From contig JSZA02000009.1 of NCBI GenBank assembly GCA_000785145.2, positions 54,049 through 118,048 on the forward strand: 64,000 nt of DNA, given 5' to 3'. Positions 17,778 to 24,323 of this stretch are shown here, piece by piece. The notes beneath the pieces were generated by a model. The model saw nothing but the letters and a program-made list of their open reading frames with translations, searched no databases and was not told the DNA's origin. Both the position numbers and the translations under genes were made by a program. Source of the DNA: Candidatus Thiomargarita nelsonii (GTDB taxonomy: Bacteria > Pseudomonadota > Gammaproteobacteria > Beggiatoales > Beggiatoaceae). Position 1 is the stretch's first letter, and each line of letters opens with the position of its first letter.

Positions 17778-18272
17778 CTAAACTAATTGACGCAATTGTT
17801 TAGGCCTCAGCAACCAACATAACTCCGCTTGACCGGCTTCAACCACATCAACAAATTCTAACAAACACGCCGCGCCTTTTTTTAAAGGCATCCAATTATC
17901 AACCTGTCCACTGAGTAACCACGTTGCTAATGCCCCCAAATCTGGTTCATGCCCCACTAGGGCAATCGTTTGCGTTTTCGAGCCATGTTGTTGTAAATAA
18001 GTTAACAAGGCAAATTCTGAGCCATCGGGTGCTAAAGCGGGCAAAGTTTCTCGGATAGCATTCGGATAAGCGGCATGCAGCAAACCCGCCGTCTGTTGAG
18101 CGCGGATTAACGGACTATCCGCAATACGATCTATTTGCGGCACAATAGCTTGTAATCCTTGCACATTTTGACGCATTTTCGCTTTACCCTTATTAGTTAA
18201 AGGGCGCAACTCATCCGATTGAGCACTCTCGCGATCTTCCGCAGGGGCATGACGTATAATCAACACTCGCAT
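17778..18272 (-). CDS. sixA: Phosphohistidine phosphatase SixA
   Basis: 164-aa histidine phosphatase. RHA at residues 7-9 is the nucleophile motif and LVGHEPDL holds the second catalytic His. The short length is typical of SixA, which removes phosphate from histidine phosphotransfer domains (ArcB, and NPr in E. coli). DSPLIRAQQTA is the family's substrate-pocket motif. It lies 12 bp after the polyphosphate kinase gene on the same strand, so they are probably cotranscribed; sixA next to ppk/ppx genes is seen elsewhere and suggests a phosphate/polyphosphate context. Confidence 0.9.
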   Translation of the reverse strand: MRVLIIRHAPAEDRESAQSDELRPLTNKGKAKMRQNVQGLQAIVPQIDRIADSPLIRAQQTAGLLHAAYPNAIRETLPALAPDGSEFALLTYLQQHGSKTQTIALVGHEPDLGALATWLLSGQVDNWMPLKKGAACLLEFVDVVEAGQAELCWLLRPKQLRQLV

Positions 18273-18284
18273 AACAACTATTCC

Positions 18285-19781
18285 TTATTTATTATTTAAC
18301 ACCGATTCTAAACGCTCACACACCGTTTTAAGGACTTGTAGGCGAGCAAAACGTTTATCATCACCCGCGACCAAAGTCCACGGCGCAAAATCCGTACTTG
18401 TCCGAGCAACCATCTCATTAACGGCTATCGTATAATCATCCCATTTTTCACGATTGCGCCAATCTTCATCAGTAATTTTATGTTTTTTATACGGAATTTT
18501 TTCACGCTCTTGAAAGCGGCGCAATTGTTCATCCTGGCTAACATGTATCCAAAACTTGATGACCACGTTGTTGTGTTTAGCAAGTTGCTCTTCAAAATCA
18601 TTGATTTCCAAAAAAGCCCGCTGCCACTCTTTCTCCTTAGCAAAACCTTCAACGCGCTCCACCAATACCCGCCCATACCAAGATCGATCATAAATCGTCA
18701 CCCGCCCCGCACGGGGGATATGTCGCCAAAATCGCCAGAGATAATGATGGGCACGTTCTTCATCTGTCGGCGCAGCGCTGGAAATCACACGATACAATCG
18801 GGCATCCATAGCTTGCGTCATGCGCCGAATCGCCCCCCCCTTGCCGGCTGCATCCCAGCCTTCAAAAACAATAATAGTCGAACATTTTTGTTCATAAGCC
18901 GCCCAAGCCAAGCGATGCAATTGACCTTGATAAGTTTCCAAGGCTTGACTATATTCCTGACCACGCAAAGATTGACTTAAATCGACTGTATCCAAAATAG
19001 TCAAAGTTGACGATGACGGCAAAGTGCTACTCGGTGTCAGGGGCTTGCTTTGAGTTGTTATTTCGCTCTGAGCAGTTTCAAGCGATAGATGCTTAGCTAA
19101 GCTTTCCAGCACAGTACGCGCTACCGTTAAATCACGATAATGCCAATCCGTCGCTTCTACTAATAACCAAGGCGCCTCACCCGAATCCGTCTGCCGGATA
19201 GCCTGTTCTGCCGCTTTAACAAATTGATCATACAACTTAGCATGTTTCCAATCTCGTTTGGAGACAGAGCGCCGGGTATGCGGATTTTTTTCCAGTTTTT
19301 TGAGGCGTTTGCGTTGCTCTTCTTTAGATAAATGCAGCCAAAATTTTAAAATTAAGGCACCATCTTCTACCAACATGGTTTCAAAACGGCGTATATGCGC
19401 TAAGGCTTCATTAAATGTATCCATCTTTTGATAGGCAGATTGTAGAATGGGATCCACATACCAGCCGCCAAAAAAAATGCCAATACGTCCCCGTGCTGGC
19501 AATTGTCGCCAAAATCGCCAATAATAGGGACGCTCACCCTCTTCATCAGTGAGCGAATCCAGGGCAATGGTCTCCAAACCGCGTGTATCCAGCCATTCAT
19601 TCAAAGCATTAACCACATCACCCCGCCCTGCCCCATCAATCCCAGACACAATGATGATCACAGGTATATTGGTTTTGCTCAAGGCAAATTGGGCTTGTAA
19701 CAATGCAGCCCTTAATTCAGGTAACTGTTTTTTATATTCATTTTTATCAATATGACGGCCTAATTCGGCGGTTTCAAACAT
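18285..19781 (-). CDS. pap: Polyphosphate kinase 2, two-domain (polyphosphate:AMP phosphotransferase)
   Basis: 498-aa protein with two PPK2 domains in tandem. The N-terminal copy has the degenerate Walker A SGIDGAGRGD; the C-terminal copy has a canonical FEGWDAAGKGG, DARLYRVISSAAPTDEE, WRFWRHIP and YDRSWYGRVLVERVEG. This architecture is class II PPK2, which phosphorylates AMP to ADP with polyphosphate. Polyphosphate reserves are common in large sulfur bacteria, which fits. The N-terminal copy also lacks the DRSWYGRV motif (it reads FFGGWYVDP), consistent with an inactive first domain. Upstream in an operon with sixA. Confidence 0.92.
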   Translation of the reverse strand: MFETAELGRHIDKNEYKKQLPELRAALLQAQFALSKTNIPVIIIVSGIDGAGRGDVVNALNEWLDTRGLETIALDSLTDEEGERPYYWRFWRQLPARGRIGIFFGGWYVDPILQSAYQKMDTFNEALAHIRRFETMLVEDGALILKFWLHLSKEEQRKRLKKLEKNPHTRRSVSKRDWKHAKLYDQFVKAAEQAIRQTDSGEAPWLLVEATDWHYRDLTVARTVLESLAKHLSLETAQSEITTQSKPLTPSSTLPSSSTLTILDTVDLSQSLRGQEYSQALETYQGQLHRLAWAAYEQKCSTIIVFEGWDAAGKGGAIRRMTQAMDARLYRVISSAAPTDEERAHHYLWRFWRHIPRAGRVTIYDRSWYGRVLVERVEGFAKEKEWQRAFLEINDFEEQLAKHNNVVIKFWIHVSQDEQLRRFQEREKIPYKKHKITDEDWRNREKWDDYTIAVNEMVARTSTDFAPWTLVAGDDKRFARLQVLKTVCERLESVLNNK

Positions 19782-19833
19782 GGCTTTTTTTCCTCTGCAT
19801 TTGACTTTATTTTTAGCTCAAGTACAATACTTA

Positions 19834-19978
19834 TTTCTCGTTCCCTTAGCGAAGCGCACTCTCTTATACACAAGTCCATTTTCGACAATTGTAGGGTGGG
19901 TAGAGCGGTAGCGATACCCACCCTACATAATATATTTTTTTTCAAGTACTTAGATACTTATGTATAAGAGAGTGCGCT
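19834..19978. repeat. Second GCGCACTCTCTTATAC inverted-repeat element
   Basis: TTTCTCGTTCCCTTAGCGAA runs into GCGCACTCTCTTATACA at 19855-19871; the inverse TGTATAAGAGAGTGCGC closes the element at 19962-19978. Inside is a GTAGGGTGGGTAGAGC / ACCCACCCTAC palindrome. Related to 11789-11980. Confidence 0.7.
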
Positions 19979-20035
19979 TTGCTGCGGAATGCCTGCTGCG
20001 ACGCTCCGCGTCCTTGAATAAAAACCCTCTAAACA

Positions 20036-21037
20036 ATGACCAAAAGCCATCCATTACCCTTTGAAGACAGCTTTCGTTTTATCGAAATCAATGTGCGGAT
20101 TCGCTCCGACTCTCAGGATTTGCTGCGCTTTTTTAAAGGCTCATACGCGCGTTTTCATACCAATATTCCCCGTACTGAGCATGACTTTCGAGTAATAATG
20201 AAGCCAAAGGACTCCCCCTATCGAATCGCCATTTACTCTCCTCATCACCAATATAAAGTCTTTAAAACAACTCAAGGCTTTGTATTCAATGAAAAAAATA
20301 TTGACTCCGGCGCAGAAGAAATGGTCATGTTCAACGGCGGGCAACTTTACCCAATATCGCTGACTGAAACCCTCAGCCTCCTTGATAATTCTGAGGGCGA
20401 CCCTAAACCGTTCTTTAGCTTTGTCCAAATAGCCCTACTCAGAAGCCTCGCCATCCTGATGCCTCAACACTATCTACTGCATGGGGCAGCCGTCAGTTGG
20501 CACAATAAGGTGCTCATTTTTGCCGGCGCATCTGGTCGAGGAAAAAGCTCACTCAGTCTCGCACTAGTCAAACATGGCTTCAAATTCCTATCGGACGATG
20601 TTAGCTGTGTCAACCTCAGCAATCTGATGATTGAACCTTTTCCACGTTGCCTAAACCTACGTCAGCATGGCTTACCCCTTTTGCAAAATCTATTCAAGGC
20701 AGAAAAAATAAATCTCACACAAGGGGCTATCGACATTGAAACCATTTTTCCCAATAGTATAGGCAAGACTTGTCCACTGCGCTACCTGTTCCTACTCAAG
20801 GGCTTTCAAAAAAAACCAGAAATCAAGCCAATCCCCAAACGCCAAAGCCTGTGGCAAACCTTACCATTATCGCACACACCTGTTAGCCATCCAGCTAAGG
20901 CACTTTTGCGACTGGCACCTTTATTCAACCAAATACAATGCTATAATATCCTTGTCGGAGAATTGGACGCGACAGTGGCATTGATACAACAGTTTCTTGA
21001 AGAAAAGCAATATGAATCCAGTCAGAGAAACGCCTGA
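20036..21037 (+). CDS. HprK-related serine kinase A
   Basis: 333-aa kinase with an HPr kinase/phosphorylase-like fold. The Walker A is FAGASGRGKSSLS (~165), followed by FKFLSDDVSCV, the metal-binding DD that in HprK follows the P-loop. It is preceded by YLLHGAAVSW, as in HprK-related A proteins. Such kinases occur next to PqqD-like chaperones and nucleotidyltransferases in peptide-modification loci; in the paeninodin lasso cluster the homologue phosphorylates the precursor. The next genes are a peptidase (26-bp overlap), PqqD and a nucleotidyltransferase, so this is one operon. Substrate not visible in the window. Confidence 0.83.
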   Translation: MTKSHPLPFEDSFRFIEINVRIRSDSQDLLRFFKGSYARFHTNIPRTEHDFRVIMKPKDSPYRIAIYSPHHQYKVFKTTQGFVFNEKNIDSGAEEMVMFNGGQLYPISLTETLSLLDNSEGDPKPFFSFVQIALLRSLAILMPQHYLLHGAAVSWHNKVLIFAGASGRGKSSLSLALVKHGFKFLSDDVSCVNLSNLMIEPFPRCLNLRQHGLPLLQNLFKAEKINLTQGAIDIETIFPNSIGKTCPLRYLFLLKGFQKKPEIKPIPKRQSLWQTLPLSHTPVSHPAKALLRLAPLFNQIQCYNILVGELDATVALIQQFLEEKQYESSQRNA

Positions 21038-21470
21038 ACCCGTGCTTGAAGCTATCTGGACTCTGTGGAGCCGAATGGGGCGGCAACCACGAATGCGGAT
21101 GGTAACAGGAAGTATGCAGCCCCTTATTCAAATAGGCGACCAATTGCTGATTGAGCCCCTGCCCAAAAATATTCACCGGGGTGATGTCGTGATTTATCGG
21201 CGTCGCGAGCAACTCATCGCACATCGCTTGGTTAGCATAGAGGGAGAACGCTTTATTCTGAAAGGTGACAATGTTCACCATTTCGATCCGCCCCTACCGA
21301 GAGAGAGAATCATTGGACGGGTGCTCGGCATTGAAGGGGGGGCCGATTATACGGCTATGCGGTGGCGACTGCTCAACAGCTTGATAGCTCTGTTTTCCAA
21401 GTGTCGAGCACTTTATCAAACTTTTCCGCGATTTAAAAAATCCGATTTCTTTAAGAAATCGGATTTTTAG
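21012..21470 (+). CDS. S24/S26-family signal-peptidase-like protease
   Basis: 152-aa protein with the S26 nucleophile motif TGSMQPLIQIGD and, after HRGDVVIYRRREQLIAHR, a His where bacterial LepB has Lys. That Ser-His arrangement resembles SipW/ER-type signal peptidases. KGDNVHHFD and RIIGRVLGIEG complete the fold. No clear N-terminal anchor; a C-terminal hydrophobic patch (LLNSLIALF). ATG at 21012 is chosen; TTG at 20997 is possible. The last residues (FKKSDFFKKSDF) are encoded by a terminator-like hairpin, so the tail is probably a repeat-derived replacement. It could process a modified peptide of the operon. Confidence 0.75.
   Translation: MNPVRETPEPVLEAIWTLWSRMGRQPRMRMVTGSMQPLIQIGDQLLIEPLPKNIHRGDVVIYRRREQLIAHRLVSIEGERFILKGDNVHHFDPPLPRERIIGRVLGIEGGADYTAMRWRLLNSLIALFSKCRALYQTFPRFKKSDFFKKSDF
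21435..21468. terminator. Hairpin AAATCCGATTTC/GAAATCGGATTT overlapping the peptidase 3' end
   Basis: Perfect 12-bp stem with flanking A and T runs. It encodes the last residues of the peptidase and lies just before its TAG. It looks like an intrinsic terminator but sits inside an operon, so partial attenuation is possible. Confidence 0.6.
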
Positions 21471-21488
21471 ATATATATATAATAAATA

Positions 21489-21776
21489 ATGAAGACCAAT
21501 AAACCATCCCGAAAAAGCGACATTCTCCTACAAGAAATAGGAAATGAAGTATTCCTCTATGATCCCAGTAAAGGAAACCTTCATGTGCTAAATCCCACCG
21601 CCATTTTGGTATGGAACCAATGTGATGGTGAGCATACTCTGACAGAAATAGAAGAAAATCTGCGTGAAAATTTCCAAGTCGCCGATGAAATCGAACTACA
21701 CAGCGACGTGATAGAAATAGTGCAAAATTTCACTGAATTAGGGGTTTTATCAAACAACGAGGTTATTAATGGATAA
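21489..21776 (+). CDS. PqqD-family peptide-binding protein (HPr-rel-A system)
   Basis: 95-aa RiPP-recognition-element-type protein. It has the PqqD pattern EVFLYDPSKGNLHVLNPTAILVWNQCDGEHTLTEIEENL, that is a beta-hairpin followed by winged-helix segments and a C-terminal helix ending in a leucine-rich stretch. PqqD-like proteins bind leader peptides and present them to modifying enzymes. Same operon as the HprK-like kinase; its stop overlaps the nucleotidyltransferase start (ATGGATAA). A cognate precursor peptide was not found nearby. Confidence 0.82.
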   Translation: MKTNKPSRKSDILLQEIGNEVFLYDPSKGNLHVLNPTAILVWNQCDGEHTLTEIEENLRENFQVADEIELHSDVIEIVQNFTELGVLSNNEVING

Positions 21777-22953
21777 AGAAACGATGGGCCAACTTTTATG
21801 GGATTGTCTTTCTGGAAAGGCTGTCAACTCAACGGCTGATTGGGACACCATTTATCAAGTCTCAGAAAAATATCGTGTGACACCTTTGCTTTACCATCGC
21901 CTAAAACATCGAGGTGTGCCCGCCCCACTCTTGAAGAAATTAAAAACCGCTTATGTCGCCAATCTTTGGATCAATACTGCTCTTTACAGCGAACTTTCAA
22001 AAATACTCTCAACCTTACAGCAAGCCGGTATTCCCGTTATCGTCTTGAAGGGGGCACATCTAGCGGAAAAAGTTTACGGCAACATAGCCCTCCGACCGAT
22101 GAATGACTTGGATATTCTCATCAAAAAAGCTGACTTATTCGCAGCAGAACAAAAATTGCTAGAAATGGGCTACAGTTCATCCAGAGAAACTGACATTGAA
22201 GAAATCTGTGCAGAGTACCACCAACTGCCCGCATTTATCAAACCAAACGCTGCGGTTGAAATTCACTGGACCATTGAATACCCAACCAGTCCCTTTACAA
22301 TAGACGTTGATGGACTATGGAAAAGAGCCCAACCTGCGACGATTGCAGGCATCGAAACCTTGGTTTTATCCCCAGAGGACTTATTATTGCATTTATGTTT
22401 GCACACGGCATATCACCATATCTTTCAATTCGGGCTCAGACCATTTTATGATATTTGGGAAACTATCAGACACTACGACATAGACTGGGAACAAGTACAG
22501 CTTCGTACCCACGAATGGGATGCGAACAATTCTATCTATCTCGCACTTTATTTAGCCAAAACGAGTTTTGATGCCAATGTACCGATATTAGAAAAACTCA
22601 AACCCGCCAAATTCGATCCGCGAGTGGAATCTTGGGCTAGGGAAGAAGTCCTTGGTCAGTTTGAAGACCTTCTCTCGCCACCCTCTAGTGTTATCATAGA
22701 ATTTTGGAAATCCAAACACCTTTCGGAGAAAGCCAGTATTGTTTTGAACAGGCTTTTTCCTGAGCGAGAAGAAATGGCGGAACTGTACCTCGTTCCCCCA
22801 AATTCTCCAAGAATTTATCTTTATTACCCGGTACGCCTAATAAATATGTTTCGTCGGCATAGTCGTGTCTTATGGCGGCTTTTGCGCCACGATAAAGAAA
22901 CCGTCAATTTTAGCGAACAACAATTTGGCCTCAGAAAGTGGCTGTCACATTAA
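21769..22953 (+). CDS. Nucleotidyltransferase family protein (NTP_transf_5)
   Basis: 394-aa protein of the uncharacterised nucleotidyltransferase family that travels with lasso-peptide and HprK-related clusters. The core is IPVIVLKGAHLAEKVYGNIALRPMNDLDILI, holding the KG and DLDIL metal-site aspartates, followed by VEIHWTIEY and the helical region LLLHLCLHTAYHH. It starts within the last codons of the pqqD-like gene (8-bp overlap), implying coupling. It ends convergent with the DUF1566 gene with a 4-bp overlap. Substrate unknown. Confidence 0.82.
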   Translation: MDKETMGQLLWDCLSGKAVNSTADWDTIYQVSEKYRVTPLLYHRLKHRGVPAPLLKKLKTAYVANLWINTALYSELSKILSTLQQAGIPVIVLKGAHLAEKVYGNIALRPMNDLDILIKKADLFAAEQKLLEMGYSSSRETDIEEICAEYHQLPAFIKPNAAVEIHWTIEYPTSPFTIDVDGLWKRAQPATIAGIETLVLSPEDLLLHLCLHTAYHHIFQFGLRPFYDIWETIRHYDIDWEQVQLRTHEWDANNSIYLALYLAKTSFDANVPILEKLKPAKFDPRVESWAREEVLGQFEDLLSPPSSVIIEFWKSKHLSEKASIVLNRLFPEREEMAELYLVPPNSPRIYLYYPVRLINMFRRHSRVLWRLLRHDKETVNFSEQQFGLRKWLSH

Positions 22954-23483
22954 CCATCTCGCACCAGCCACAGATAGCGCGTGAAAGTTTTGGGGGCGTT
23001 GAATATTTTACCGTGAAAGAGAGCCACATACCATGCGTAGGATTCGGCGAAAGCGAGCGTCGTAGCCGACCAGTACCCGCTCGACTGCACACCCACAAAC
23101 GGCTCACCTTCCGTCCAATGAGCCGTACCCGCAGCATTGGAAAGTGCAGGCCATTTATATCTCATATCTAGCATAGTCTGCCATTCATTTTTTGTGGGCA
23201 AACGCCATACGCCGGGTTCCGAGCCGTCACAGAGATAATATTGTCCATCAGCCATCTGGCTGGCAAACTTTTGGGCAGAGTACCAATCCTGTCGGCCAAA
23301 AGCATTTGCATTTTTCAGCCAGATCAGGCCCGTTTTCTTGTCTGTGACAGTCCCATCACCATTATCGGTGTAGCGATTCTTTGAATCGACTCGGGCAGGC
23401 GGTAGCATATATTTTGGCTTTTCACGACAAGCTTTTTGCACCATGATATTCAAATTATTTATAGGATTGTTTTTACTCGACAT
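22950..23483 (-). CDS. DUF1566 (Lcl C-terminal-like) protein
   Basis: 177-aa protein with the DUF1566/Lcl-like domain: RYTDNGDGTVTDKKTGLIWLKN, then WRLPTKNEWQTMLD, YWSATTLAFAESYAWYVALFHGKI and a final YLWLVRDG. These are C-type-lectin-like folds found in surface and adhesin proteins. No signal peptide at the chosen ATG (23483), which directly abuts a GGAGTCCAAAGCTTTAGC repeat; a longer frame upstream is repeat-derived. The native N-terminus may therefore have been lost. Confidence 0.78.
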   Translation of the reverse strand: MSSKNNPINNLNIMVQKACREKPKYMLPPARVDSKNRYTDNGDGTVTDKKTGLIWLKNANAFGRQDWYSAQKFASQMADGQYYLCDGSEPGVWRLPTKNEWQTMLDMRYKWPALSNAAGTAHWTEGEPFVGVQSSGYWSATTLAFAESYAWYVALFHGKIFNAPKTFTRYLWLVRDG

Positions 23484-23877
23484 TATTGTTGGAGTCCAAA
23501 GCTTTAGCTTTGGACGATATAAGTAACGCTTGCAGTTAGCATTAAACACCCAAACCACGCAATAATAAAGTCAGTCAAAAAATTAAATCTTGACAGACAA
23601 TAATTATTTGTAGTAGTATTTTTATGAAACTTATATAAGATTAGCCTCAAAATCTGTTTAAGTTTAATTATATATATATAGTTACAAACATTACCGATAT
23701 CCAAGGTAATAACAAAGGTGATAGATGGTTTATCACCCCAGGGTGCTTACTCCTTAAACATAACCAAAGCCGGTTTTTGTGGTTTTGGCGTTTTAAAGTA
23801 AGAGTCTCAGGCAGTTTTCAGTAAAATTCAAAATTCTTTTTTTAGGGATTAACACTCCGAGATTTAAAATATCAATT
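23484..23877. other. Intergenic region with repeat (23574-23812)
   Basis: Contains a TTGGAGTCCAAAGCTTTAGC palindrome at 23488-23513 and the inverted counterpart of 16473-16702 (23574-23812). The rpmE promoter is presumably in the last 60 bp, but no clear boxes were assigned. Confidence 0.6.
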
Positions 23878-24099
23878 ATGAAAGCTAAGATTCATCCAAC
23901 CTACAACGAAGTCTCCGTTACTTGTAGTTGTGGCAATACCTTTACAACCCGTTCAACGATTGGCAAAGATTTACATATTGAAGTTTGCTCCGCTTGCCAT
24001 CCTTTTTATACGGGACAACAGAAAATCCTTGATAGTGCAGGGCGTATGGATAAATTCCGCCGTCGCTACGGTGCTAGAAAACCTAGTCTCGCTGCATAA
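23878..24099 (+). CDS. rpmE: 50S ribosomal protein L31, zinc-binding type
   Basis: 73-aa L31 of the C+ type: [22 protein letters not shown] with CxC at 17-19 and [13 protein letters not shown] with CxxC further on, the four zinc ligands that distinguish the zinc-sufficient form from YkgM-like paralogues. The C-terminal [14 protein letters not shown] is conserved. It is located on the ribosome's central protuberance, bridging the subunits. Monocistronic by position. Confidence 0.96.
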   Translation: MKAKIHPTYNEVSVTCSCGNTFTTRSTIGKDLHIEVCSACHPFYTGQQKILDSAGRMDKFRRRYGARKPSLAA

Positions 24100-24126
24100 C
24101 CCCCCTGTCTATTCGGAGTCCAAGAT

Positions 24127-24294
24127 TTATCTTGGACTTTTTGAAGACGGCAAATCGTCATTATCCATTAAAATTTCATGGGCAGGACCCTCTAAATCGT
24201 CAAATTGACCCGATTTGATCGCCCACAAAAAGCCCCAGATAATCAGCCCTATCAGTACCAATGAGATGGGAATTAATAAATACAGTATATCCAT
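24127..24294 (-). CDS. ccoS: cbb3-type oxidase maturation protein CcoS
   Basis: 55-aa single-pass membrane protein: MDILYLLIPISLVLIGLIIW and GFLWAIKSGQFDDLEGPAHEIL, which is the CcoS signature (W-A-x-x-S-G-Q-[FY]-[DE]-D-L-[ED]-[GT]-P). CcoS is needed for cofactor insertion into cbb3 cytochrome oxidase. It starts 29 bp after the ccoI stop, the usual ccoI-ccoS order. The last codons (KSPR and stop) lie inside an AGTCCAAGATTTATCTTGG repeat, which supplies the stop codon. The structural genes ccoNOP are not in the window. Confidence 0.9.
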   Translation of the reverse strand: MDILYLLIPISLVLIGLIIWGFLWAIKSGQFDDLEGPAHEILMDNDDLPSSKSPR

Positions 24295-24323
24295 TTTAGT
24301 TATCAGTTATCAGTTATCAGTGA

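Noticed and set aside
18480..18980. 166-codon plus-strand frame inside the PPK2 gene
   Set aside because: Antisense shadow; no homology-like motif.
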